NCBI GenBank assembly: GCA_008931825.1
Contig: QXVZ01020046.1
Coordinates: 128,527 to 192,526 of the forward strand
Length of the DNA: 64,000 bases
From: Phallusia fumigata
Taxonomy: Eukaryota > Chordata > Ascidiacea > Phlebobranchia > Ascidiidae
Reading direction: 5' to 3'
The notes under the pieces are model-generated. The model was not told where the DNA came from. It did not search any database and saw only the letters and a list, made by a program, of their open reading frames with translations. The position numbers were made by a program, and so were the translations under genes. This document shows positions 1-13,300 of the stretch, one piece after another. Positions within the stretch are counted from its first letter, which is position 1; every line of letters starts with the position of its first letter.

Positions 1-1640
1 AATTGTTGTTGTTGCAATGGGAGTTGTATCTGGTCTTATTGTTGTTGCTCCAACAGGAGTAGTTCCTGGTCTGATTGTTGTTGCGACAACAGGAGTAGTA
101 TCTGGTCTTTTTGTTGTTGTTGCAAAGGGAGTAGTATCCAGTCTTATTGTTGTTGTTGCATCGGGAGTAGTATCCGGTCTTATTGTTATGGTAGCAACAG
201 GAGTAGTATCTGGCATAATTGTTGTTGTTGCAAAAGGATTAGTATCTGACATAATTGTTGTTGTTGCAACAGGAGTACTATCTGGCATAACTGTTGTTGT
301 TGCAACAGGAGTAGTATCTGGCATAATTGTTGTTGCTGCAATGGGAGTAGTAGCCGGTCTTATTGTTGTTGTTGCTGCAATGGGAGTAGTACCTGCACTT
401 ATTGTTGTTGTAGCAACATATGTAGTATCTGGCCTTGTTGTTGCTGTTGCAACATGAGTAGTATCTGGCATAATTGTGCTTGTTGCAATGGGAGTAGTAT
501 CTGGAATAATTCTTGTTGTAGCAACAGATGTAGTATCTGGCCTGATTGTTGCTGTTGCAGCAAGAGTAGTGTCCGGCATAATTGTTGTTGTTTCAATGGG
601 AGTTGTATCCGGTCTTATTGTTGTTGCTCCAACAGGAGTAGTTCCTGGTCTGATTGTTGTTGCGACAACAGGAGTAGTATCCGGCATAATTGTTGTTTTT
701 GCAACAGAAGTAGTATCAGGTTTTATTGTTGTTGTTGCAACAGGAGTAGTATCCGGCATAATTGTTGTTGTTGTTGCAATGGATGTAGTATCCCGTCGTA
801 TTGTTGTTGTTGCAACAGGAGTAGTACCTGCCCTTATTGTTGTAGCGACAACAGATGTAGTATCTGGCATAATTGTTGTTGTTGCAACAGGAGTAGTATC
901 TGGCATAATTGTTGTTGTTGTTGCAACAGGAGTAGTATCCGGTCTTTTGGTTGTTGTTTCAACAGGAGTAGTATCCGGTCTTTTGGTTGTTGTTTCAACA
1001 GGAGTAGTATCCGGTCTTATTGTTGTTGTTGCAACAGGAGTAGTATCCGGTTTTATTGCAGTTGTTGCAACAGGAGTATTATCCAGCATAATTGTTGTTG
1101 TTGTTGCAATGGGAGTAGTATCCCGTCTTATTGTTGTTGTTGCAACAGGAGTAGTATACGGTCTTTTGGTTGTTGTTGTTGCAACAGGAGTAGTATCCGG
1201 TCTTATTGTTGTTGTTGCAACAGGAGTAGTATCCGGTCTTATTGTTGTTGTTGCAACAGGAGTATTATCCGGTTTTATTGCAGTTGTTGCAACAGGAGTA
1301 GTATCCAGCATAATTGTTGTTGTTGTTGCAACAGGAGTAGTATACGGTCTTTTGGTTGTTGTTGTCGCAACAGGAGTAGTATCCGATTTTATTGTTGTTG
1401 TTGCAACAGGAGTAGAATCCGGCATAATTGTTGTTGTTGTTGCAACAGGAGTAGTATCCGGTCTTATTGATGTTGTTGCAACAGCAGTAGAATCCGGTCT
1501 TATTGTTGTTGCTGCAACAGGCGAAACTGTTGTTCCGGCGACTGGAGTAGTAAACGGCTTTACTGTTGTTTTTGTTACTGCAGTCGTAACTTGCGAAACT
1601 GTTGTTGTAACAACTGGAGTAGTGAGTTGCTGAATTGCTG
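1..1640. repeat. Coding minisatellite, about 36-bp period, encoding Thr-rich mucin repeats
   Basis: About 40 tandem units, mostly 36 bp with 33 and 39 bp variants, built on plus-strand text like GTTGTTGCAACAGGAGTAGT. All length changes are multiples of three, so the minus-strand Thr/Pro frame stays open. The Val-rich and Cys/Asn-rich plus-strand frames are open only because the repeat lacks stops in them. A higher-order repeat is visible: the block near 20-115 recurs at about 595-690. That suggests growth by unequal exchange. Confidence 0.85.
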
Positions 1641-4600
1641 TTGAGTAAACAGGTGTTGTAGTCGGAAGAGGAGTTGTTGTATCGATTGGCCATTGGTCAA
1701 TTGGGAGTTTGTTGCAATTGTCAGTAGAACAACACCGGATGTTGCAGGCTCTAAAGTGTAACGAAGTCGTGTTATTGTTTGGAAAGAAAACTACAGATTT
1801 TGTTTGCGACTAAAAAATAATTTTTCAACAATCGTTTATAACTTCAAAACTGTTAGGTGCCAAAACCGAAATAGACGCTTGCTGGAACTTGCATACATTT
1901 GCATACAAAAGTTTAAAAAAATTTGCATAAACTACGTGCTTGTAACAAATACTGGATGTTACGCTTTTTTCGTGAAACTTCCTTGCGCACACCCGCACAA
2001 ACGCAATACATTTGACACTCCCTTCGGTTTACCCACGTCGTTCGTCGTGATTCTTACCTTACTTCCGGGTAATACTCCAGAAATCCACCAATTAGCATCA
2101 CAGCGATGTCTTTGCACCTGGCTGCAATATTTTCACAAGTGCTTCTTTGAACACAGTCAGTTCCAGTAGCGTTAAATTGGCCTGGGGCATAAAAAGACTT
2201 GTTAACTACGTAGGGATGGGCCACATGTGTCATCAACTTAACGCAGCGGTTCCCAACCTTTTTATTTTGGAACTTTTTATTCCTCCCCTACCAGACAAAA
2301 ATTTGTTTAAAGTAATAACAAAAGCCACTGATCCAAAAGAATTAGTACCATTATCACGAATACCTTCACTGTCAAGTGGAAATTCCTGCCCTTAACTAAA
2401 GAAATTCCTCCCTGGGAAGAAATCCCCCCCCCTCCCCCGGTTTGGACGAATTTGCAGCCAAGAGATAAAATGATAAAAATTGTGTTTTAACCGACGTTTT
2501 GGAAACCTTGTTTGCAAGGAACGCACCACCCAATTTTCTCACGCCAATCAGATTGTAACTTACTTCCGTGGACATACGTCGTGGCCTCAACCCGGACGCA
2601 CACTAAGTCGCCGAAAACTACTGGACACTTCTCTACACGATCAAAGTTCCCCGTTGGAAAGTATTGGGGATATGGAGACTCGTACACCTCAGTTCCAGTA
2701 AGACATGATAGACCCTTATGACCCTTCGTAACCTCCGTTGTTTCCTCAGGAACAGTTGTTGTTGGGTCAGCTGTCGAAGCCGCAGTTGTCACCGTTGGTG
2801 CCGTTGTAACTGCAACTGACGTTGCGGTGTTTACCCACTGATCCGATGGCAGCATGTTGCAGTTTTTTGTGTAGCAGCATTCGATCTTGCAGGAGCTGTA
2901 AAATTTACCTTTGTTAAGATTAGTAAATCGACTTTAGACAAAGGCTAAGAATAAATAATGTAGAATAATGAAATATAATAAATGTTTTTAAATATGTTTG
3001 ACAACACCAACTCAATAAAACATTGCATTTTTTCTTTGATTAGGCTACTACAAAAAACATAAAGGTCCCCCAACCCTAGAGATCTTAATACATATCTTTA
3101 TCACACCATAGAAATAACAAAACACGCCATCAATTAAACTTAGAGTTTGCCAGGTGCATTTTTATAACTTTGCCAACGAATGTTTTTTCCCAAGCACTCA
3201 AAATACTATCAATGAAACATTGTCGTTTTTACCTTATTAAAAAGTACTCCAAATACCCTGAGATCAAAGCAACAGCGTTTTTCTTGCAATTGGACTGAAT
3301 GTTTTTACACTTTGATCTCTCAATACAGTCGAAACCAGAAGCGCTGTATTTACCTAAAAACAAATGTAAGCACTTGTCCCTAAGAACGTTAACATCGCCT
3401 CTATATGTCTTTATCATTAGGGTTTATTAGGCGAAAGTAGGCAGCTATCAAGGCGAAAGTTGTTGACATACCAATAAATGATCAAAACAACAATTGGCTA
3501 AAACGTGTTATAATCACCAAGTAAGTTGCATTACGCGGTCAGAAGATAAAAGTGCAGGCAATTTCAACAATCTTTTACCGTGAGATATAGATGTGGCATC
3601 CACCCTGACACAAGCCAGATCTTCTCTGGTCGTTTCTATGCAATTTCCTGGTTTATCAGTAAATTCCGCTGGAAAATATTTGGGGTATGGTGTTTCGTAC
3701 ACATGTGTCCCTGTATAACACAAATCGGTGGAAGCGGGATCATTTAAACTCGTTTTGGTAGTTGGTGATTTGGTCGTAAGAAGAGCAGTTGTTATTTCTG
3801 GTACTGTGGTCGTTGGCTGTGGCCATTCATTCCAGGGTAGACCGTTACAATTGTCTGTGTAGCAGCAAGCAATCATACACGTTCTGTAATAAAAGATTAA
3901 TTAGTTAAGAAAAGGTGACAACAACTTATATGGGACTTCATTAACATAGGTTAGCCCACAAGCAGCGTCCTTTTTTTACTTTCATTCATTATGACATGTG
4001 TGCTACACCCAACTACTTTCTGACGGAAGTTTATATAGGATAAGTATCGCCGACCTTGTTAACTGCACGTGCAGGGCCGGACAGTGTCATTGCCTTGCTC
4101 TTAGGCATCTTATTTCTGGTTTGTAAGAAGCATATATAGTAGTAGATAATATTTCTTACTTTACACCGTAGTACTCCATATACCCTCCAATCAAAACCAT
4201 GGCTATGTCTTCACAATGCTCGCGGATGGTTTCACATGTACTTCGCTGCACACAGTCAAACCCAGAACCAGTGAAGTCCACTACAAACGCAAAAAGGGAC
4301 TTCCTTAAACCAACATGCAAAACAACGGCCTTTGTAAAGATACTTTGCTGAAATTATATCTACTCAGGAGATTGTGACTGCAGTGCGACATAGGTTTCGC
4401 TAAACATAGTTAAAATTTGAATGTGACTTGACTAAACTAGTTTGCAAGAAAAATCCTGCTTTTGCAAAAGGCAATAACGTTTAGAGGCATTGCAAATAAC
4501 TTCGGTTGCTGTTAGGGTTGTTTGGATATGTTGACGTAACAGCCCAACAAACAATCCCAAGCGTTTAAGAGACAGCGCTGACTTTACCTTTGTTTGCTGT

Positions 4601-4780
4601 TGCCTCCACCGCCACACAGGCAAGATCACTTCCAAAGTCCCTGGGACATTCTTCCGAGCCCTCCCTTACGGGAAGTCCTCCGGGGTAAGCACCGGTAATG
4701 CATGCCCGACGCGAAGTCGACGCTGGAAAATTCGCCATAATCAGTAGCCAGAAAAACACTCCAAAGTGTCGTGTCACCAT
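1..4780 (-). CDS. Secreted or surface mucin-like protein with three LU (Ly6/uPAR-like) modules, C-terminus cut by window edge
   Basis: Exons on the minus strand, 5' to 3': 4780-4588, 4280-4160, 3883-3579, 3353-3233, 2895-2564, 2181-2058, 1750-1 (continues outside). Phases alternate 1 and 2 and all joins stay in frame. Residues 1-23 are a signal peptide (MVTRHFGVFFWLLIMANF). Three modules follow, at about 26-118, 159-260 and 310-410. Each has ten cysteines in the order C(ITG/YTG/LTG), C, DL(A/V)C, DC, (T/K)C, C, C, CC, NCN, the pattern of LU three-finger domains ending in CC-x2-NCN. Each module is built from half an exon, a 121-124 nt exon and the start of the next. The linkers are Thr/Pro-rich. 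After module 3 the last exon encodes at least 570 residues of Thr-rich repeats such as TTPVATTTIRPD, expected to carry O-glycans. A membrane anchor or GPI signal, if any, lies beyond the window. The LU fold is my inference from cysteine pattern; the ligand is unknown. Confidence 0.75.
2244..2275 (+). mobile_element. hAT-like MITE left end, fragment
   Basis: CAGCGGTTCCCAACC in an intron of the LU-mucin gene is one base off the terminal repeat of the complete element at 43070. I could not find a matching right end, so this is a possible truncated copy. Confidence 0.35.
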
Positions 4781-7358
4781 CTTGCGGCAATATTATCGAT
4801 AAACTTGCGTTTGTTAGCGTCAAACAGTAAGCTAGACGCTCCACGCAGCTTAAACATTTTCAAAGTTTGGCTGCTGTAAATACGAAAATGGCGTATATTA
4901 TTCCATAGTTGTAAAAAATAAGTTTTAGAAATAATTTTGTTTTTCGATAGTGTTCGACCATCATTTAGTTTTTGGAAGCCTGGTCTCGTAGACTTTAGTT
5001 GCAGATTTGTATTTCACCAAAAAATAGACTTTTGCCCATTCTTTGCTGCGCCTGAACCATGGTGGTCAACTTCAATTCGACCAGGGTATGGTTTTACATG
5101 ACGTTTTACGGACTGGCAACAAATCGCAAATGTTTTTAGATTATCCGAAGCCTTATAAACCATCCAAGCATAATTTAACAGGCAACAGTCTTACATTCGT
5201 CGAACCAAGTTTGTTTTACATCAAATCAATGGCCTATAGCTTGCCAAGCATCAAATACATAACAAAACGTGTATTTGTTTACAGAAGCATCTTTCCTTGC
5301 AGTTCTTGCGAGTCTTTTCTTTGCTTTTGCTGCTACAAAAAATTTTAAATATTATTTATATGTGTAAAATTTAAGCATATAAAAGATATAAGGCTTTTAA
5401 TATGCTACGTACAACTTTTGTAGCTGTGTAAACTTCAGTGTGTTGCGAATTACTATCTTCGCTGGCTACACGCCTACCTCGGACAATACGACTTCCTGTT
5501 ATGTTATCTAGGGCGGACTGTAGCTATCAATCAAAAGTTTAGATTAAAAACTGTGCCGTACTGTACGGGCATTGCTGCCCCTGCGACTTGCTTGTTCTGA
5601 TCGGTTGCTGGTATGTAAATTATAAAAGTTCATGAACAACCTGAAAAGGGCACAGATCGGTTTGCATTACAGCGCTTACCTTTTGTCCTGCAGCGAATGC
5701 AAGGAAGCAAGTGCAATAACCCCACAAACTTTTGAGGAAATGACGACACTTCCAACTGCGACTTATTTACGGTTTAATCGAAAAGGTTACTGATGCTAAA
5801 CTCGCAAAAACGTCCATTGACATTAGAGAAGGTGACGAAACAAGCTAAACAGCAAGTGTTGTGACACTCGGATGAACAATTACCAGATTGTGGATGATTG
5901 AAATTTTATTGTGTTCCCTGATTATAAGGCGTACCTGACCTTGGTTGTTTCGGCATCGGCAATAGTTGAATTTTTTCAAATAACATCTGCCTTAAACATG
6001 ATTCAATACATAACAGATGGTGTTTTGCCGGTATTAGCTTTTGCCCACGTGATCCGTAAGGGAGCGGCTTATTTGATGCATCGTGTTGGCCAGTTCAACC
6101 GAACGCGCAACAACATGGCGGCAGTGAACCAAAGTACCCGGTGCGTCACCTAGTTCGAATCCCAGGATCTTCTTTCTTGGTCATAGATTTACTTTAAATC
6201 CTGTTATGCCATTAGTTTCGGCATTTAACTTCAAGAGCGTTTGAATATATTAATTACCTACACGTTTTTCTCATATTCTTGTTTTCACCCGTCACCTGAA
6301 CATCCGTTTTCCTTGTTTATTTATTAGAATGTTTTTCTGTTTTTCATTTATTTGCTTTCGTTTACGTTTCCCACGTTGTTTCAATGCTTCTTAACCTGCC
6401 TTGAAATTAGGAGTGGCTGACAAGGTGACGCCAGCAGGGTGTTTTGCCACCCCGCCGCTCGAAGAGCCCGAATAAACGAAACTAAACTGAACTCACCTTG
6501 CTATATACGCTTTGGTCAGGTTTTTAACATGCGGAAAATATTAAATACGAGCAAAACAACATCATCATAATTTCCTACTTCCACCATCTGACAACCTCGA
6601 ATTGCACCCGGGTCGTTATCGTATGACAAACAAGCACATACAAACAGTATAACTATTTTTCGACAATGTCGTTTACTGTGGTTTAGTCTGAACCTGCGTC
6701 CAATATAAGTGTTCAAATAAAGACATAAGGGTTGTGTCGTTGCTCTCAAATTACTTAGTGTTTTTTTTTATTTTCAACTTCCGTTTATTCTCAATATCCA
6801 TGAACACCGTTGTTAGATAAAGGTAAACCGAATCATTTGGACACAAACGCATTCAAACACAACTGACCAGGGGCCCAAACGTTTTCCCAATTTGTTTTAA
6901 TTGTGATTTAGAAAACACATCGTTTGACCGGGGGCGCGTCGTTGTCCCAGGAAAAAGAAAGAAGTTGGCCCTTAAGTACTGCCAAAAGACAAGTTGAAGT
7001 GTCCTTAAAGACATAGGATTCGCTTGTTTCGAGTATCGTCCGTTTAGTTTCACGCGATTCTTCGTGGTTGGTTACAATGGAATTTCGATTTATTGTTGAC
7101 TTGGAGACAGTTCGTTTTTGTTCAAAAAATATTTCGCAATACTGTGTTTAAAAAAGAGGGACTAATGTGTCAACAGCAGCAAAATTAAGACAAGTGTTTT
7201 AGTAGTGGAATTGAAAACCTACGTTATTTAGTTGACAAAGATTTTTCGTCTTATACTGCATTGGAATGGTATTTTAGTGGTTTGGACATTTTTGTATGTA
7301 GGATTAAAAAAGGACTTGTTGTCTTCGTATTCGATGTAGATCTTCGTATACGAGCAAG
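4781..7358. other. Intergenic region between two head-to-head LU-mucin genes
   Basis: This 2.6 kb holds the 5' flanks of both mucin genes, so it may act as a bidirectional regulatory region (inference). It contains one SINE-like element near 6100-6482. Open frames here (for example 5043-5348) have no recognisable domain. I see no other gene. Confidence 0.6.
6100..6482 (+). mobile_element. tRNA-derived SINE, putative
   Basis: A B-box-like AGTTCGAATCCC near 6152 sits about 40 bases after an A-box-like TGGCGGCAGTG near 6117, as in the tRNA-like head of SINEs. The downstream body ends near 6482 in an A-rich AATAAACGAAACTAAACTG tail. No ORF for mobilisation is present, as expected for a SINE. The boundaries are approximate. 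Confidence 0.45.
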
Positions 7359-10300
7359 ATGAAAATAACACCAAGTCTAATTTTCTTGACGTTTACGATT
7401 TCAATCACCTTTTATACCGGTAAGTTTTATAAAATGTTTTGAATTCTGTGTGCTTTGTACCAAAAATAGTACTTTTAACATAAAACGGAATATTGTAATT
7501 ACAAGATGACATTATGCACACACATATATCTAGCATCGCCAAACCGTAGTTTATGATGCACTTGCTGATAAAACAACTGTTGTATTAGTTATGTATCAGG
7601 TAAAGCTGCACATCAAAAATTGCTAAAAAAATGGACTTAGTTTTTTGTTGTTTTAGGGAACTGTACATTAGCTGAAAATACGCCAATGCAAGTAAATGGG
7701 TCCATAATCAATGAACACAGATTGACCTGTTTTAAATGCGAAAGCTCCGATCCCAGAAAATGCGAAGCGATCGATACCAAAAGTCAACTATGCCCACTTT
7801 CAGTAACGAGGTGTCTTCTTATTATCTTTACTCCAAACGATCGAAACAGATTAAGTCTCAATCACATGATTCAGAAATGTGATGGAGGCGATGACGTTTC
7901 AGACAATATAAACAAAACCGCCAATTACTTAAACCTTACACAATGCGGCAACTATACTGGGTGGAGAAAACATAAAATTCGGCAAAAAAATGCAGACAAC
8001 GATATTCTTTCATATTGCTGTAACTATACAAACTGCAATGCCCTAAACGAAGAACTGAAATTGGCCAAAAATACTTTTGATTTGTTGGAGAACGGAAGTG
8101 GGGGGACACGCAAATCAGTATTTGAAGACGGAAGTGGAAATGTATACGAGGGGTCTGCACTGCATGAGGGTTCAGCATTTGAACATGCCTCGTTTCTATA
8201 CTTTCTACACAGAAAATATACGACCAGGTATGCAACCACATATCATGATGTCTCGGTAAGCGGTTCAAGTGACTACGATTACAGCGGGATGAAAACCACA
8301 AGCAATATTCTGTTGAAGAAACAGTCAACCCTTTCTTTGGCATCGACTTCAAACCAAGTTACGACCAACTTACCAGTTATACATGACATAACGCTTCCAC
8401 GGGATATGGTCGAAATAACTGAGCAAACCAAGTTACAAACCACACAACGAGAAAAACTAGCTGAAGCAACAACTCCCACTGAGGCTGGATGGTTGGCTAA
8501 CATTGACAACAATTCAACTCACTCTTCCATTGGAACAAATACGGATACTGGATCAGTTTATGAGCTTTATACCCATGTCGATACAGATTTATCATCAGGC
8601 CTAGCACCAACTCAATTCACCACAGTGCATTCTGATACTAATGCTGCCAAGTTGGAAACAGGAAGCGGTCAAGTACCAACAGAGGAAACAACGCGTTTTC
8701 CAATCGGCGTATTTTTAAACAATTCTGAAACTTACTCAGGTTCCGGGTCGTTGCAAACGGAAGCAGGAAGCGAGTACGACCGATCAGGGTCAACAACGTG
8801 GCATCCGCTTACTAGCAGTTCGTCCCAGCATTTAACATTGCAAGATGCCGAAGAGACCTCAACCTCTGGTTCAAATGGCTATTTTAAATCTACAATAGCG
8901 TTTACTACGATTCCAAAGTCATCTACAGAAACAACAACAACACTGTATTTTGTATCAAGTGATGCATCCACAAACGTGTATGGTGGAATAGGTTCGGGAA
9001 TTGTGACAACCATCTTTGAGCCAGAAGGTTCCACCACAGACAAAGGTTTAGGAAATATACTTTCCACAACGCGCTTGAATGACGGTATCACTACCGTGGC
9101 CATAAGCAGCGTATTTATGGAAAATCAATCGACCACGACCCTTAGCACGGATATGAGTTCCGGTGAAAGAGAAACAGCTCAACGAAAAACTGTGATTACT
9201 GTAAACAACTCCAGTTCAACATTTGTAACAACTATTATCCGAAATTCTACAGAAACATTCTTCGGCAATGAAAATACAACATTTATATCAACAGTTGAAA
9301 ACTCTGGAAATGACGATTTCAGTGGTTCAGGTCATCTCGCCGATACAACTGTTCCATTTAAATTTAATGATGTAAAGCCGTCCGCCACGCCAATCAACAA
9401 AATTGCAGAAAACTCTGCAGAAAGCAGCACCGAGCCGCCCATGATGTTTACCACTGACGCAGAGCCTACAAGTGGTCAGACAACGACCAAAAACCGTACA
9501 AACCAACCCTTTGTCGATCAGTCAACCGTAATGTTTAACAATATGCAACCAGAAGATAATGCAGCTGTGACTGACCAACCCAATGAAACGACTGAACAAG
9601 ATCAAACACCTCTGGCTAGGAACCATGGATACACCACCACAGAATCTTTGAACCCAAGCGTTGTGACGCATACTGCTGGACCAGTGTCAAGCCCATATAC
9701 AACTATTGCCTATGGCCCAAGTGTTACATTCCCAAGTCACAGCGAACCGACGGGTCTCCACACACTGCATGACTACAATGCAACTTTAAATCCTGTGTCC
9801 AGTGGTACATCTTTTAGCACAACCAATGCACCACCCAGTATGATTATGTTGCAGACAAAGTCTAATTACAGTTCAACTTCCAAACCAACCCCTGCATTTA
9901 CTACAATAGGAACGCAAAACGACGAAGCAGCTCCCACCTTTGCAACGTTGCAAACAACTCCGCAACTCACGTTTATGAATGCACCAGCTTTGTCTAGCTT
10001 GCCAGATGTAACAAATGCGCTCACAACGTATCATTCCACCGTTCAATCCAACGTCACGTCGGATCGCATCAACACAATGCTGCGCACCACGCATGCCTAC
10101 AAAGTAACTTCAAATCCTATTCATACAAAGCCGGATTACAAGGCAACTTCTAAACCACCAACTGAATTTCGTACGGAAGGCACAAGTGCGTTTGAAACGC
10201 ATCAAACCACTGTGCAACCCAACATAACGTCTAATCATACCATAGCATTGACATCTCAAGGATCGTCCACCTCACTTACCTTGGATCACACCACAATAGA

Positions 10301-13300
10301 CAAAGCCGATATCTATACAAAAGTCACTGGAAGTACCACTTCCGACATTGTAGATGATGATGATATTTTTGGTAAAGAAAATAACTATAACAGCAAAGTG
10401 GAGCCAATAAACGGAACGTTAGTTTCTTTACTTCTTTTGATGAATAACAGCGTGAATTTAAACGACCCAAAGTTAATCAGCACTTTGGAGCAGAAGTTGG
10501 CTGATGTCTACCAAATTGCAACCAAGGTAAAGCATTTTCAATCGGAAATCTAACTTAATATGTTAAATCAAATTCGCGTTGATAAAACGTTGTGATTGGA
10601 AATCAATGTTAATGTGGCTTAAACACCGAATCTCATATTTGATGTTGGAAGAAGAACTGTTGTATTAAGACAGATCGCAAACCACAAGTGTTAACAATGT
10701 TTTGATTGGACTTTCATATGTTTAAATTTCAGTCATTATCCAGCGGTCAGGTTGGTATACGTGGGTGTCTAATCAAAATAGCGGTTTTCATTTTTGTTAA
10801 ACAACCTATCGGACCTTTACAAGAAGCCCACTGATGTACTGAACGCATACTTGCTTTGCTTTTTAGGTGACACAGCGCCAGCGACGTTCATTTAGACGTT
10901 TACTACAAAGTCATTCGTACAGCGTAAGTCTACATTCGTTTACAACTAATCACAAAGGAAAAAGGTTAATTCCAGCCAAACCCACGTAGGCTACTTACCA
11001 AGTAGCAAACAGCCATAGACTCTGTTCACTGCGGCTTGAAGTGTCCTTTAATGTACTCAACGTAATGTGGATTTTTCATCGCATTCTTCCTTTACAGGCA
11101 AGCATTAACAGTTTGGAAAGAAAGTCTGTTTGGTCGGCAAAGGCCAAATTCAGCGTGTCGGAAAACGGTGAACCATTGGCCGGTGAGGAGGTGGTCAGTA
11201 ACATGAGGTAGGCAAACAAAACCCACTTAACCTCAAAAGTTGCATTGAGTGAAATGTTGTGAAGGTTTTAACGAGCACAGGTTATGCCAGTTGGTTTTGT
11301 TTCAGCCAGTTGCCTGTCAGTGATAACTTGTCTTTAATTTCCTTTGAAATGCAAGTACAATTAAAACTCTTAGACTTGTTTAATTACCACAAGATCGAAG
11401 CTTACAATACAATTCTGTACTGGTTGTTATAAGCTGTTGCTGATGCATGCAACCGTACTGATTTCAGAAAACTGTCTGCAAAGCAGATCTCAGAAGCTGT
11501 TGGTTTTCCAGTACTTTCCCAAGTGACCAAAGTTACAACTACCGGAGTTTTTGATATTCCTAAGCGACCGACACAAAAATCTTTTTTTACAGGTTTGACA
11601 TTATTTTTATGGTTGGCGAAAACACTTAGTAACCCAATGTAGGAAATGTCTATGACAATGTAAAATAACTATGACAAAGTCACATTAGTTGATAACCTAC
11701 ACTTAATATGAGTGCTAACGACACATCAATGCAGTTTTACTAAGCACAAGGTAGTTTGCAATGTATTTACGTTCTACGTAAAGCTACTTTCTCACGGTAA
11801 GATCCCTTTCATTCATCCCCGTCTTGTTTTACAATGTTTCGTCGTTTTCTTACAGAGCTGGTCCTGACAGCTGTGGTGATGAGTGCAATCATTATCGGAA
11901 TTTCAACCAGTTTCGTGTTCTGCTTTAAGTACCCAAAGCGCATTCCGAAAAAGGTTTGATTTTATTCTGTTTGCTAAACCATAACAAACGCTTTGGCACG
12001 GAGATTGATCCAAAGGCAACTGTTTGGTTAATTTGGTTTCATACATTATCATGCAAATAATCCACCCTTACAATGTTTCGAGTTTAGGTCGTAAAAAGCA
12101 GCCGACTTTATCCCCAGAATATGCTTACAGAACAACAAGGTTTGTAACGTTGAAGGAATGTTAGAGGATGGATCGCTCAGTCCTTCCAACGGTGATTCGA
12201 CCAACGCTTTTTTTGGAACTGAAAACACGGCTTCAAACGCATGCCTTAAAGATTTCCCTATGTAAGTTTCGCTTACTATTATTAACTCAACACATAAGGC
12301 CGATATTGTCAATCTGTCGGTATGTGCCGTACTACCGGTAAGGTTCGTGTTTTGGATTACACTGCAGTGGTGTATACCGACTGCGGTACACATTATGTTC
12401 AATAGTATTTCACTATCAGTCAGATAGTCTGACATTGGCCTCATAAACCTGTATGTGTGTAGATAACTTTAGTAGGCTTTATAGTCCCAAAATTTGCTTT
12501 CTTTAAGTAGTTTTGTTCTTTTAAGTACAATTTTTTACAGGACTGATGAAAAACCCATCGGGAAAAGAAACCAATTTGAACCACTGAAACCGCCAGCCGA
12601 AGTTGTATCAACCGCTTCTAAAGGTCTGCAGACTGTGGTGAACATGCAAAGTTCGATAAAACCAGTTGCCTCCAATGCTGGCACACAAACATCCGTAAGG
12701 ATAGAAAAGGAATCGACACCAAAGGTCAGTGTACCCATTCACATAGACAACGTATTTGGCAGCTTTTACCTATGTTTCAAACTTTGTCACATATTTCGAT
12801 GCTTGTAATTTTTTGCTTTAAGAACACTAGAAAAACGAAGTCAACCTACCAGTTAAAGGAAAACTCGTCGACAATAAAAGGTGAAGACACAACAAAATCC
12901 GATCAATCCAGCAATTGCCTAACGTTTCTGCCACTACTGCCTGAAAAGGTAAATTGGGTTGAAGAAACGTGAGGTTCAGAAAATTAATGTAAAGGTACTT
13001 TGTAGCTAGGCTACTTGGTTTTGTATCTTAAAAAATAGAGGGTGTAGGAATAAAATACGATACACACCCATCTGAGTTTATCATGTTTCCGTTTGTTTTT
13101 ACAGAATATTCCTTTAATATTGCAGCCACTAACCCAGACGCCAACCTTGAATGGAAAAGGTAACAAAAACGCATTTAGGCAAATCGCAACATGAAAGATG
13201 GCTTTTAACTGTCCAATGATATTTGCATAGTTTATAAACCAACTGTTTATAATCAAAACCATAAATCTTTGAAATTGATACTATGTGGCTTTTTTGCGAT

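Noticed and set aside
17-1633. Long Val/Gly-rich and Cys/Asn-rich open frames on the plus strand
   Set aside because: They are shadows of the minus-strand Thr-rich minisatellite, with no signal, domain or splice context.
5043-5348. 101-codon open frame between the two mucin genes
   Set aside because: No recognisable domain, low-complexity AT-rich end, no splice or flanking support.
12088-12130. Earlier acceptor for exon 7 of the LU/KIAA1549-like gene
   Set aside because: Using the AG at 12086-12087 puts a stop in frame soon after; the acceptor ending at 12130 joins in phase and stays open.
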